Shown piece after piece: positions 9,493 through 18,276 of a DNA stretch of 64,000 nucleotides. The notes beneath the pieces were generated by a model. The model made no database searches, had not been told where the DNA came from, and saw nothing but the letters and a program-made list of their open reading frames with translations. The DNA lies in NCBI GenBank assembly GCA_964574635.1, contig CAZNOG010000007.1, positions 96,380 to 160,379 on the forward strand, written 5' to 3'. The position numbers were made by a program, and so were the translations under genes. How positions within the stretch are numbered: position 1 is the first letter of the stretch; each line of letters begins with the position of its first letter. This DNA comes from CAZNOG01 sp964574635 (GTDB lineage: Bacteria > Bacteroidota > Bacteroidia > Flavobacteriales_D > Cryomorphaceae).

Positions 9493-9976
9493 GGTGGGGA
9501 TGTGAATTAGGAGTGTGTGTAATGATCGGTTCGATGGCGATGGCGGATTGAACTTCCGGCTTCTCCAGCAAAGCGGAGATTTTCGCCGCGACGGTAAGGA
9601 AGGACTTCACTTCCTTTTTGGTAAGGTTGTCGCTGAGGTATTTGTTGAGATTGGTGACGACGTCGCGGGAGTTGTCCCGGAATTTTTTCCCCTCTTCCGT
9701 GAGGTGGATGAGCACCACGCGCTTGTCGTCGGGTGAAGGTGTGCGGGTGATGAGACCCTTGTCTTCCATGGTTTTCAGCGTGCGGGAAAGGCTTTGGGGT
9801 TCCACGCCCATCTTGGGGCCCAGCTTGGTGCTCGGCGTCCCCTCTTTGTCGATGTTCAGCAGGGCGTAGCCCACGGAAATGGTGCCGCCGAATTTGGACG
9901 CTTCGGCGTTGTACAGCCGATATATTTTCAGCCACAGCCAGCGGATATGAAAATCTATGGTTTCGGATGCGTCCAT
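9482..9976 (-). CDS. MarR family transcriptional regulator, likely repressor of the beta-oxidation operon
   Basis: The product is a 164-residue winged-helix regulator. The recognition region is STKLGPKMGVEPQSLSRTLKTMEDKGLITR (about 50-80), followed by the wing with RTPSPDDKRVVLIHLTEEG, which is characteristic of MarR. I use the ATG at 9976 (MDASETIDF); a TTG five codons earlier at 9991 also keeps the frame. It is the first gene of the fad operon and overlaps fadN. Its promoter spacer holds a perfect inverted repeat, so self-repression is likely. By analogy with other fatty-acid regulators the ligand could be an acyl-CoA, but that is inference. Confidence 0.9.
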   Translation of the reverse strand: MDASETIDFHIRWLWLKIYRLYNAEASKFGGTISVGYALLNIDKEGTPSTKLGPKMGVEPQSLSRTLKTMEDKGLITRTPSPDDKRVVLIHLTEEGKKFRDNSRDVVTNLNKYLSDNLTKKEVKSFLTVAAKISALLEKPEVQSAIAIEPIITHTPNSHPHHEQ

Positions 9977-9996
9977 GCCCTTCACTTCCAATTGCC

Positions 9997-10030
9997 CAAA
10001 GATAAGAAAACATTATGCGTGCATAACAAA
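9997..10030 (-). promoter_or_regulatory. Promoter of the marR-fadN-fadA-fadE operon
   Basis: On the minus strand TTTG (10030-10027) is followed after 22 nt by TATCTTTG (10004-9997). This matches the Bacteroidota -33/-7 consensus TTTG-N17-23-TAnnTTTG. Transcription would start about 9990, just before the MarR start codon. Confidence 0.7.
10013..10026. promoter_or_regulatory. Candidate MarR operator inside the promoter spacer
   Basis: TTATGC-GT-GCATAA is a perfect 14-bp inverted repeat lying wholly between the -33 and -7 elements of the fad operon promoter. Its size and dyad symmetry fit a MarR dimer site, and binding there would block RNA polymerase. The assignment to this MarR protein is inferred from position. 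Confidence 0.65.
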
Positions 10031-10228
10031 ACCCCCCGGGTTTTTCGGCCGTTACGGCAAAGGGAAATGCGAAACTCATGACTGCGCATACGGACACGCG
10101 TTGTGTCGGTTGCCGTTCCCGTACCTGACGCCGTTAGAATTCCGGTGAGAGCGGTGGTGGTGGAACGTGCAGCCCAATGACACTCAGTCGACCTGAGCGT
10201 TGTTCAAGGTGGCGGGCCTGAAAGCGGA

Positions 10229-12952
10229 TTATGTGAATACGGAGAATTCGAAACCGGGTGGGGCGATGAGAGGCACGTGAGGATCGAGCATTTCTCGGAT
10301 GACTTCGCGGAGGAAATCTTCGAACAGACGGAGTTTGTCTTCCTCGCCGATTTGCAGTTCCAGCAACCCGTCACCCACTTTCGGTAACGAAATGATTCCC
10401 GAGCGGACCTCCCTGCCCGGAAAGACCTCCTCGCAGAGCCATTCGTACATCAGCAATTGAACGGCTTTGGTCTTGGACGTAAGGGATTCCCGGTCGACTT
10501 GCTTGTACGACAAATCGCCGGACACCACGCTTCCGGTTTTGTAATCCACGATGTACAACACGCCTTCTCTCTCGTCCTGCCGGTCTATGGAACCCTTGAA
10601 GGGAACTCGAATCGTTTCGCCGTCCAATTCGACCGTGAGGTGGCGGTAAAGCTCTTCTTCTCCTCTGATGTATCGGATTTTCTCCCCTCTGCCCTGCGGT
10701 GAAACCATGTGTTTTTCGGACTCCAGAAAGCGGGTGAGCATGCCCAAGGCCGTGCGGTAGTTTACGTGGTCTACGCCTCGGTTGAAATCCCGGTGGGGCG
10801 CCCACGTGACGCACATTTCCATGAGCACGGTTTCCAATTGGCGAAGCATGGCATCCACGTCGGCTTCGGTGATCAATCGGCCTTCGCCGGGTTTGTAGAG
10901 GGCGTTCAGCGTTTCGTGTACGATGGTGCCGAATGTGGCCGCCGACAATTCCTCCCCCTCCGGCTCGGACAAGCGCAATACGTGGGTGAAATACCATTCC
11001 CACGGCGATTCCAGATAGCGGATGACGGAGGAAGCCGAAAGGCCGTTGTCGACGATGGTTTTCCGGATGCCCTCGAGCACTTCCGGACTTTTGTCCAGTA
11101 CCTGTTCCTGCGTACCTCCGTCGGGAGTGGTCGGGCGCGTGATGGAGTGTTTGACCGTGATGTGTTCGTTTCGCACGGCCAAGTCGTACTCCACTTGTTG
11201 CAGGTAGCGGCTTTTTTCACCCACGGACAGGCCTTGGATATCCGTTTGGTAGACGGCGTCGAAGCGCTCGGCGTTTTGCAGCAAGCGGTAAAACTGATAG
11301 GCGTAAATGGACTCCCTTTCGGTGCGCCCCGGCAGCCCGTGCGCGAGGCGGATGTCGTAGGGAATGAAACTGTCGTGTTTGGGATTGCGCGGGATGGCGT
11401 TTTCTTCGGCCGAGCAAAGGATGACGCGGGGAAAAGACAAGCTTCGGGCCTCGAGCAGTCCCATGATCTGCAGCCCTTCCAGCGGTTCGCCGACCAAGGA
11501 GAGGGAGGCGCCGGAAACGGCTCTTCTTACAATGGAACCCAGCGCTTTAATTCCCAGATTTTTGGCGTGTGGGTATTTCTCGATTCGTGTGAGGATTTCC
11601 ATGCAACGTTTCGCCCCCAAAGCCCCGGCCCTTAATTCCAACTTTCCGTGCGGATCGTCCACGCAAAAAGAAAAAATTCCCCCCAGGGTTTTCAGCATGG
11701 TTTCGAAGTCCGTCCCCCCTTCGGTTTCCATGGGTTGGAGCGCCGACACCAGCAAGGGATGGTCCGCGGCGAGGTCGGAGGCGCGGATGTACGTTTTTAT
11801 GGGGAGGTCGGACGCCGATTTCGACCAAAGGAGGTGGGAAAAGGGATTTTCCAGGAATTCCAAGAGTTCCCTGCGGGGGAAGGTTGGTTCTTCCCCCGGT
11901 TTTACGAGGGTGATGGCGTGGAGGGCAAACCAACTTTCCAGCCAGTGGTAAAACGCCGTTTCGGTGAGTGGCAAGCCCATAGTGACGTTGACGGCCTCCA
12001 TCGATTCGGGGAGGCGCTGAAGGATGGGCACGACCAACGATTCGTCGGCGAGGATGACGGCGGTATCTTCGGCCGGCCAAGTGTTGTCGCGGAGGAGTGC
12101 CGCCACTGCGTTGGCTTGATCGAGGCGGTGATTGGCGGCGTGGATGTGCACTTCGAAGGCGCGCTCGTGGAGTGGGGATTCCGTGCGGACCATCCGTCCC
12201 AATCCCTTTTGGGCGTGTTTTCTGAGGAAGGACCCCGCGTGGTGGTCGCCGCGCTCCAAGTAATGGTCGTCGGCTTCGAAATAGATGCGACCCCGTTCCG
12301 ACCTTTCCACTTGGGTGATGAGGAATTCCTCGGCGTTGGTCAGGGCGTTGAGTCCGCCAAAGATGAAATAAGGCCGGGGGTTTTCTTCGAGAAACCGGGT
12401 GATTCTTTGGGTGGCGATTTTGGCCATCAACCCCGGGTACGCCAGCTCTTCTTGGGTCAATCTTTTAACCAGCGCTTCGTGGATACTCGGCAGGGAGTTC
12501 CAGAACTTGCGGTAGTTTTCCTGGCTTTGGCTGAGGGGCGCGTCGAGGAAGCTGAAGTGCTCGATTTCCGTGTGGTCCACCAAATCGCGAAAAAGGCGGT
12601 CCGTGGGCAGCAGCGCCGCGTCGACGTCGTTGAAATCCGCGAGCATGACGGGCGCCCAGCCGATGAACTGTTCGAGGGGCTGCGCCTCTTTGCCCATGGC
12701 GTCGCGATACGCTTCGTAGGCGGTGAACAGGGTTTTGAGGGAGTCGGCGGTTTCCAGTCCGGCCACTTCCGCAATCCATCGGTTTATGGTGGTGATTCGG
12801 GGGAGAATGCGTGCTTTGTCACCCCGGCCGGCCAAGATTTTCCGAAGATGGGTGCCGGCCCTTTTGGTGGGGAGGATCACGGTGGTGTGCACCATTCCAC
12901 CCGGCGAGGCGTCGACCTCGTCGGCCAGCGTTTCCAGAAATCGATGTTTCAC
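10229..12952 (-). CDS. PD-(D/E)XK nuclease family protein, AddB-like
   Basis: The 907-residue protein has the layout of Bacteroidota AddB-like recombination nucleases. An N-terminal inactive helicase-like half opens with TTVILPTKRAGTHLRKIL. A Cas4/RecB-type nuclease domain begins near residue 638 (ASSVIRYLESPWEWYF). The catalytic block is GSIDRQDE followed by IVDYKTG, with D803 and K805 as metal-binding and catalytic residues. The family processes double-strand breaks together with an AddA/UvrD-type helicase; no AddA partner is adjacent. Its start overlaps the stop of the TPR gene by 4 nt, so the two are co-transcribed. Confidence 0.85.
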   Translation of the reverse strand: MKHRFLETLADEVDASPGGMVHTTVILPTKRAGTHLRKILAGRGDKARILPRITTINRWIAEVAGLETADSLKTLFTAYEAYRDAMGKEAQPLEQFIGWAPVMLADFNDVDAALLPTDRLFRDLVDHTEIEHFSFLDAPLSQSQENYRKFWNSLPSIHEALVKRLTQEELAYPGLMAKIATQRITRFLEENPRPYFIFGGLNALTNAEEFLITQVERSERGRIYFEADDHYLERGDHHAGSFLRKHAQKGLGRMVRTESPLHERAFEVHIHAANHRLDQANAVAALLRDNTWPAEDTAVILADESLVVPILQRLPESMEAVNVTMGLPLTETAFYHWLESWFALHAITLVKPGEEPTFPRRELLEFLENPFSHLLWSKSASDLPIKTYIRASDLAADHPLLVSALQPMETEGGTDFETMLKTLGGIFSFCVDDPHGKLELRAGALGAKRCMEILTRIEKYPHAKNLGIKALGSIVRRAVSGASLSLVGEPLEGLQIMGLLEARSLSFPRVILCSAEENAIPRNPKHDSFIPYDIRLAHGLPGRTERESIYAYQFYRLLQNAERFDAVYQTDIQGLSVGEKSRYLQQVEYDLAVRNEHITVKHSITRPTTPDGGTQEQVLDKSPEVLEGIRKTIVDNGLSASSVIRYLESPWEWYFTHVLRLSEPEGEELSAATFGTIVHETLNALYKPGEGRLITEADVDAMLRQLETVLMEMCVTWAPHRDFNRGVDHVNYRTALGMLTRFLESEKHMVSPQGRGEKIRYIRGEEELYRHLTVELDGETIRVPFKGSIDRQDEREGVLYIVDYKTGSVVSGDLSYKQVDRESLTSKTKAVQLLMYEWLCEEVFPGREVRSGIISLPKVGDGLLELQIGEEDKLRLFEDFLREVIREMLDPHVPLIAPPGFEFSVFT

Positions 12953-13539
12953 TTGAATCCGTTTCGGATAAAAGTAAGAAACTCTTTAAAGGTGGATTTG
13001 GACCGGAAAACTTCCGCCATTTCATTCAGGAGGGTGGAGGACTGTTCCTTTTTTTCCCGGTTTATCTCACTTTGGATATTGGTGGGGTATTGGGTGTCGG
13101 TCGGCGGGGTGGGCATGCCCGATTCTTTTTTTGCCAGGGCGTCGGCGAATTCGAAAAACACACGCGCTTGGTTGTGTCGGCCCAGCTTCTCTTCCAGGAG
13201 TCCGAGGTTGTTGTACGCGATGGCGTCCTCGTGATCGAGCTTGACGGCGATGCGGTAATCTTCTACCGCTCCTTCGGTATCGTGCATGGCGTCTTTGATG
13301 TACGCACGGGAGGAGTAACGATAGCTTCTGTGCGGCTCGAGTTCCTGTGCGCGGTTCATGTCGGCCAGGGCCTCCCGCTTGTTTCCCCGGTGGAACTGTG
13401 CCACCCCGCGGTCGGAGTACAGTTCGGCATCGTCGGGTCGAATGGCGATGCATCGGGTGTACCAGTACACGCTTTTTTCGAAGTCTTTCTCGGCGTAGGA
13501 TTTTTGCGCCTTTTTCAAATATTTCCCGTAATCGTCCAT
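12949..13539 (-). CDS. Tetratricopeptide repeat protein
   Basis: The 196-residue cytoplasmic protein has about four TPR units in residues 1-125 (for example SYAEKDFEKSVYWYTRCIAIRPDDAELYSDRG split over two helices). A proline/threonine linker and a charged C-terminal tail of about 60 residues follow. There is no signal peptide. TPRs bind protein partners. The 4-nt overlap (ATGA) with the AddB-like nuclease gene suggests a role tied to it, but no function is established by the sequence. Confidence 0.85.
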   Translation of the reverse strand: MDDYGKYLKKAQKSYAEKDFEKSVYWYTRCIAIRPDDAELYSDRGVAQFHRGNKREALADMNRAQELEPHRSYRYSSRAYIKDAMHDTEGAVEDYRIAVKLDHEDAIAYNNLGLLEEKLGRHNQARVFFEFADALAKKESGMPTPPTDTQYPTNIQSEINREKKEQSSTLLNEMAEVFRSKSTFKEFLTFIRNGFK

Positions 13540-13590
13540 GGTGATTTCCTTGAATTTCGCCTCGGTGCGCGGTAGGCATCCTCGGGCTTA

Positions 13591-13622
13591 CAAATTTACG
13601 GGTAATGAGCGGAGTGGACAAA
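13591..13622 (-). promoter_or_regulatory. Promoter of the TPR-addB operon
   Basis: On the minus strand TTTG (13622-13619), a 20-nt spacer and TAAATTTG (13598-13591) match the Bacteroidota consensus exactly. The 5' untranslated region would be about 45 nt. Confidence 0.75.
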
Positions 13623-13752
13623 ACGCGACGGAAGCGACAAGAGGGCGAGGCGAACTGTCGGGAAGGCACGACCGGAAGGGCGCGCGGGATGTCGATGGAA
13701 TTTCTGGCTTCGGGGTCGTACCTTAGCCGCCGCACGGAATGCCGATGACGAC

Positions 13753-13986
13753 ATGAAAATCGAGTACCCGCAATACAGAAAGTACGGAAACGGACTGGTT
13801 TATTTCAAGATCCTGTCTCCCACGGTTTTTGAGGAGGCGAGGAAGACTTCCCGGGGGTGGGAGTTTGAATTGCACCCCGCCAAGGTTCACCCCGACCGGG
13901 TATTGATTTCCGACATGGTCGATATGCGCGACGGATATTGGTTGCCGGCAACCGAAGACGAATATCCCGTCAAGGAGGAGCGCTGA
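13753..13986 (+). CDS. Hypothetical protein, 77 residues
   Basis: I do not recognise this small soluble protein. It has 77 residues, no signal peptide or membrane segment, and is rich in Tyr, Trp, Glu and Lys, with motifs such as YFKILSPTVFEEA and DMRDGYWLPATEDEYP. Codon use is like its neighbours and the ATG at 13753 follows a 213-nt divergent spacer. A weak -7-like TACCTTAG lies shortly upstream. It is probably a real conserved gene but no role can be given. Confidence 0.65.
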   Translation: MKIEYPQYRKYGNGLVYFKILSPTVFEEARKTSRGWEFELHPAKVHPDRVLISDMVDMRDGYWLPATEDEYPVKEER

Positions 13987-14078
13987 ATGCGGAAGGCCGT
14001 GCAACTTTCCGGGTTGATTTTGGTCAAATTGACGGAACCCCGCAGGATGATTCAATGCCGGGAATTTCGATTCGGAAA

Positions 14079-14110
14079 TTTGGGAAAACCTTAAAATCAC
14101 TGTAATTTAA
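14079..14110 (+). promoter_or_regulatory. Promoter of the PKD/CHU_C surface protein gene
   Basis: TTTG (14079-14082), a 20-nt spacer and TAATTTAA (14103-14110) fit the consensus except for the last G. Transcription would start near 14116. Confidence 0.5.
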
Positions 14111-14159
14111 TCGCTTCTTTTCGAGAAACCATGCGCGACGCGCACTCATACCGCCCAAT

Positions 14160-16826
14160 TTGAACAGGAAGGCAATCATAGGGTTATTGACTTGGATCGC
14201 CATGGCGGTATCCGTCCACAGCGTACGGGCCGAACACATCATCGGTGGGGAAATCTATTACGACTGCCTGGGTGGCGGAACCTACGAGGTCACCATGAAA
14301 TTGTACCGCGATTGCTACTCTTCCGGGGCGGCATTCGACAACCCGGCCACCTTCGGAATTTATAACGAAAGCGGCAATTTGGTGAACCAAGTTCCGGTGA
14401 ACGTGGACGACGTCCAGTGGGTCGATCCGGGTTTCAACTCCCCCTGCTTGAGCGTCCCGCCCGATATTTGCGTGCAGGAAGGCGTGTACAACTTCACGGT
14501 GTCTCTGCCCGACGACGACCAGTCGTACCAGATCGTCTATACCCGTTGCTGCCGCAACCACTCCATCATCAATTTGTCCAACCCCGGAAGCCAAGGGTTG
14601 ACGCTGGTCGCCGACATCCCCGCCTCATCGGTAGCGAGCTGCAACTCCTCACCTAGGTTCAACGGTTTTCCTCCCCCCGTACTTTGCTCCTTCGAATACT
14701 TCGAATTCGACCACAGCGCCACGGATCCCGATGGCGATTCCCTGGTTTATTCCCTGTGCTCACCTTTCATCGGCGGAAACCAGATCAACCCCATGCCGGT
14801 GCCCCCGCCGGCCCCGCCTTATTCGGAGGTCAGTTGGCAAGCGCCCTACAGCGCCACCCACCCGATGGAGGGCGATCCCGGACTTTCCATCGATCCCCAC
14901 ACGGGCCTCCTGTCGGGAAAACCCGTCCTCATGGGGCAGTACGTGGTGGGAGTGTGCGTAGAAGAGTGGTCGCAAGGTCAACTGGTCGGAACCCACCGCA
15001 GGGATTTTCAATTCAACGTCGCACAGTGCGAGCAGACCTCCGCCGCGATCATCAAAGATTTTCTTCCCGAAGATTTGTGCGAGGATTTCACGTTTCACTT
15101 CACCAACCTGAGCGACCCCGGCAACGAGTTTTTGTGGGATTTCGGCGATCCCACCACCACGAGCGACGTTTCCACCGATTTCCACGGATCGTATACCTAC
15201 CCCGACACCGGCACCTACGAAGTCACGCTGATCACCAACCCGGGATTCTTTTGTTCCGACACCACCACCGTCCTTCTTCCGGTCTACCTTCACACCGTGC
15301 TCGAAATCGTTCCCCTCGGATTCGTTTGTACCGATGGCGAGCCTTACTACTCGTTTGAAGTCAGCGGGGAGTTCGACCAGGAAAACGCGAGCATCGTTTG
15401 GGATTTTGGGGGTGGGGCGTCACCAGGCACGGCTACGGGCACCCAGGTTCAAGGTATAGCCTTCGATCAAGGTACACACGACGTGCAGGTGGAGCTCACT
15501 CACGACGCCTGCCCGGGGTGGGGACAAACCCAAGTGAACATTCCGCCTCCCATCGAGATTTCCATCGTCGAGCAAGACACCACCTGCACGGGCCTGACCT
15601 ATTCTTTTCAGCAGGTGAATTCCCAGGCCGTCGACTTTCACTGGGATTTCGGCGTGGAGGGAACCGACGGGGACGAGAGTACTTTGCCCAATCCGCAGTA
15701 TACCTACCAAGAGCCGGGCTTCTACGATGTGACCGTGACGGGTGGCTCCCCATTGCACTGTCCGGTGAGCGACCAAGCCACTTTCGAAATTCAGCACAAA
15801 CTCGAGCCGATAATCGAGCCGACGGCGGTGGCATGCCTCGAGGGAAATTCCGTGGGCTTTCAGGCCGGTGGTCTGTACAGTCCCGCTTCGACCTTTCAAT
15901 GGACCTTCGAGGGAGGGAGCCCCGGGAGTTCCACGGCGGAACACCCCGGTTCCATCCACTTCGATACCCCGGGAAACAAAGAGGTTACCCTCACCGTCGT
16001 AGCTCCCGGATGCACCCGGGAGGTGAAAGCCATACAGCGCATTCACCCCAACCCGGTGGCCGACTTCCAAGTGCGCTCGGCGCTGCCCTGCGTCCCGGCG
16101 AGGTTCAACTTCACCAACACTTCCATTACGGAAAGCGTGAACGTGCAATACCACTGGGATTTCGGTGACGGCTCGGAGGGACATTCCAAACACGCCACAC
16201 ACGTGTACCGTGAACCCGGCGTCTATACCGTGGGCCTTCATTTGCAAAACCTCGACGGATGCATCGATGAAGATTCCACCGTCCAAGTCGACGTGGTGGA
16301 GGTGTTTCCCACGCCTGTGGCGGGGTTCAGCGTTCATCCGAACCCTTTGTCGCCGATGAATCCGGAGGTCAACGTCACCGCCGCCGGGGAAGGATACAAC
16401 GAGGTGACGTATTTTTTCGACGGGCGGGAATTCACTTCCCCCGATTTCTCCCACGTCATCGACGACTTCCGTCCCCAGACCATCCGTCAAACGGTCACCA
16501 ATGAATTCGGGTGTTCCGACCACACTGAATCGACCATACGGGTGAGCGACCACTTGATTTACGTGCCATCGGCATTTACCCCCGACGAAGACGGCTTGAA
16601 CGACATTTTCCGACCCGAAACCACCGGGGCCTATTCGGTGGATATGCGCATCTACGACCGGTGGGGACAGTCCGTTTTTCAGGGAGACGGCATGCGCGGT
16701 TGGGACGGTTCCCGGCTCGACAACGGGTACTACGCCGAAGCGGGTGTATATACTTACGTCATCATACTGACCGACCACTCCCTGTTCAACTTCGAATATA
16801 CGGGGTCGGTGCGCCTGATCCGATGA
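14160..16826 (+). CDS. PKD-repeat surface protein with C-terminal T9SS type B (CHU_C) sorting domain
   Basis: This is an exported, probably surface-bound or secreted protein of 888 residues. A signal peptide (residues 1-24, cut near VRA/EH) is followed by a Cys-rich module of about 260 residues opening with HIIGGEIYYDC. Several PKD domains follow, recognisable by WDFGD, SYTYPDTGTYEVTL, YTYQEPGFYDVTV and HVYREPGVYTVGL. The last 90 residues (VPSAFTPDEDGLNDIF to VRLIR) are the gliding-motility-associated CHU_C domain that directs export by the type IX system. The only in-frame start giving a signal peptide is TTG 14160. An ATG at 14131 is out of frame by one base, so a 1-nt deletion or sequencing error is possible. 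Confidence 0.88.
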   Translation: MNRKAIIGLLTWIAMAVSVHSVRAEHIIGGEIYYDCLGGGTYEVTMKLYRDCYSSGAAFDNPATFGIYNESGNLVNQVPVNVDDVQWVDPGFNSPCLSVPPDICVQEGVYNFTVSLPDDDQSYQIVYTRCCRNHSIINLSNPGSQGLTLVADIPASSVASCNSSPRFNGFPPPVLCSFEYFEFDHSATDPDGDSLVYSLCSPFIGGNQINPMPVPPPAPPYSEVSWQAPYSATHPMEGDPGLSIDPHTGLLSGKPVLMGQYVVGVCVEEWSQGQLVGTHRRDFQFNVAQCEQTSAAIIKDFLPEDLCEDFTFHFTNLSDPGNEFLWDFGDPTTTSDVSTDFHGSYTYPDTGTYEVTLITNPGFFCSDTTTVLLPVYLHTVLEIVPLGFVCTDGEPYYSFEVSGEFDQENASIVWDFGGGASPGTATGTQVQGIAFDQGTHDVQVELTHDACPGWGQTQVNIPPPIEISIVEQDTTCTGLTYSFQQVNSQAVDFHWDFGVEGTDGDESTLPNPQYTYQEPGFYDVTVTGGSPLHCPVSDQATFEIQHKLEPIIEPTAVACLEGNSVGFQAGGLYSPASTFQWTFEGGSPGSSTAEHPGSIHFDTPGNKEVTLTVVAPGCTREVKAIQRIHPNPVADFQVRSALPCVPARFNFTNTSITESVNVQYHWDFGDGSEGHSKHATHVYREPGVYTVGLHLQNLDGCIDEDSTVQVDVVEVFPTPVAGFSVHPNPLSPMNPEVNVTAAGEGYNEVTYFFDGREFTSPDFSHVIDDFRPQTIRQTVTNEFGCSDHTESTIRVSDHLIYVPSAFTPDEDGLNDIFRPETTGAYSVDMRIYDRWGQSVFQGDGMRGWDGSRLDNGYYAEAGVYTYVIILTDHSLFNFEYTGSVRLIR

Positions 16827-16871
16827 GTGGGCCGGTGGGCTGAAATACCTTTCCCGATTTAAGGACGGGGA

Positions 16872-17336
16872 TCAGGTCCTCACCATGTCGACGTGCAGAA
16901 TTCCATCCCAGAGGTAGGGATCGCCGGTGGCCTCGAAACCCAGTCCGACGTAGAATTTCTCTAAGTACGTTTGGGCGGCGATTTTGATCGGTTGGGGCGT
17001 GTCTGAGGTGCGGTCGCAGTGATCCATGGCGGCGACCATGAGGTCTCTGCCGAAATTCTTGCCGCGGTGAGATTTGGCCACGGCCACGCGGCCGATGCTC
17101 CATTGGGCATAGATGAGTCCGGGCGGGGCGATACGCGCCGTTCCGACCACCGCGCCACCCTCGTCGAAAGCCAGCGCGTGAGTACACCCCGGATCCAAAC
17201 CGTCCAATTCCGGGTAGGCGCAATTTTGCTCGACCACGAAAACGTCTACGCGGATTTTCAAGATGGCGTGCAAGTCGTGGGCCGTCAGTTCCCCGAAGGG
17301 CAGTATGCGGATTCTCGCGGAGTCGGTTTTTGCCAT
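16872..17336 (-). CDS. ElaA-like GNAT family N-acetyltransferase
   Basis: The 154-residue single-domain acetyltransferase carries the ElaA signature near the N-terminus: ILKIRVDVFVVEQNCAYPELDGLD. The acetyl-CoA loop is IGRVAVAKSHRGKNFGRDLM (about 86-105), and the closing motif is YLEKFYVGLGFEATG. ElaA proteins are cytoplasmic; their substrate is not well defined. The gene is convergent with the CHU_C gene (45-nt gap) and divergent from the SRAP gene. No operon partner. Confidence 0.9.
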   Translation of the reverse strand: MAKTDSARIRILPFGELTAHDLHAILKIRVDVFVVEQNCAYPELDGLDPGCTHALAFDEGGAVVGTARIAPPGLIYAQWSIGRVAVAKSHRGKNFGRDLMVAAMDHCDRTSDTPQPIKIAAQTYLEKFYVGLGFEATGDPYLWDGILHVDMVRT

Positions 17337-17440
17337 GAAAATTGTTTGGGTCGCCGTCGGTATATTTGGTAATTTAGATCCATGGATCGAAAAGGGATCG
17401 GTAAAGATCGGGAATTCACGAAAAACGGGAGGGTTTAGCC

Positions 17441-18238
17441 ATGTGCGGAAGGTATGTTCTTGTTACGAAAATCTCGGAGATAGAAGCGCGCTTCGGCGTG
17501 GAAGCTTCCTTTCCTTTCGGTCCGGCGTACAACATCGGTCCGGGCGCCATGGCTCCGGTGATCTCCGACGACAATCCCAAGGAATTGCAATTGATGCAAT
17601 TCGGTTTGACCCCGTTTTGGGCCAAGAAGCGGATGTATTTCTTCAACGCCCGCGCCGAGGGCGACCACAATCCCGAGAACGACCCGCGGTACTCCGGCGC
17701 CAAAGGCATCATCAAGAAGCCGGCTTTTCGCAAGAGCATCCGGGAGCGCCGCTGCCTCGTCATTGCCGACGCTTTCATCGAAGGCACCACGGAAGAAAAA
17801 CTCGACAAACCATACGCGGTGTACTTGCCCAAAGCCGGTAGGCCGTTTGCCTTCGCCGGGATTTGGGACGAATGGGTGGACACGGACAGCGGAGAAGTGG
17901 TGCGGTCTTTTGCGCTGATTACCGCCCCGGCCACGCCGTTGCTTCAGAAATTGCCCCACCACAGATCGCCCGTGATCCTGCGCGCCGACCAAGAGAGGAA
18001 ATGGCTGGACAAACGCACTCAGCTCTCCGACGTGACCGCCATGCTGAGTCCTTTCGGCGGTGAGATGAACGCCTATCCCATTTCTGCGGAAATCAAGAAC
18101 CCCCGAAATCAGGGCGCTCATTTGCTCAAGCCGGTGGGCCCGCCCGTCTTTCCCGACAAATCGCTGAAAGTGGAAGGGGGAGTTTCTCTCCAAGGCATGG
18201 GGTTTACCCGCGCCAGGGCGAGGGATGAGGGAAAATAA
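17441..18238 (+). CDS. SRAP domain protein (YedK/HMCES-like)
   Basis: SRAP proteins form a covalent link to abasic sites in single-stranded DNA through the cysteine exposed after removal of Met1. The 265-residue product starts MCGRYVL, so Cys2 is in place. The conserved Asn is in YNIGPG and the Glu in the DAFIEG block. The histidine is in HHRSPVIL. The usual EW of this block is replaced by EG, a modest departure. A TATATTTG box (17361-17368) with a TTG 16 nt upstream may be its promoter. It is 38 nt before the L-2-hydroxyglutarate oxidase gene. Confidence 0.93.
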   Translation: MCGRYVLVTKISEIEARFGVEASFPFGPAYNIGPGAMAPVISDDNPKELQLMQFGLTPFWAKKRMYFFNARAEGDHNPENDPRYSGAKGIIKKPAFRKSIRERRCLVIADAFIEGTTEEKLDKPYAVYLPKAGRPFAFAGIWDEWVDTDSGEVVRSFALITAPATPLLQKLPHHRSPVILRADQERKWLDKRTQLSDVTAMLSPFGGEMNAYPISAEIKNPRNQGAHLLKPVGPPVFPDKSLKVEGGVSLQGMGFTRARARDEGK

Positions 18239-18276
18239 ACCGCCATCTTCTACCTTTGCCGGTCAAAGCAGGCAAC

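Noticed and set aside
10143..10228. Fourth copy of the structured element between marR and the nuclease gene
   Set aside because: A small CTCAG/CTGAG hairpin is present, but neither the AGCGA...AGCTC loop nor the CCGACCC box is found.
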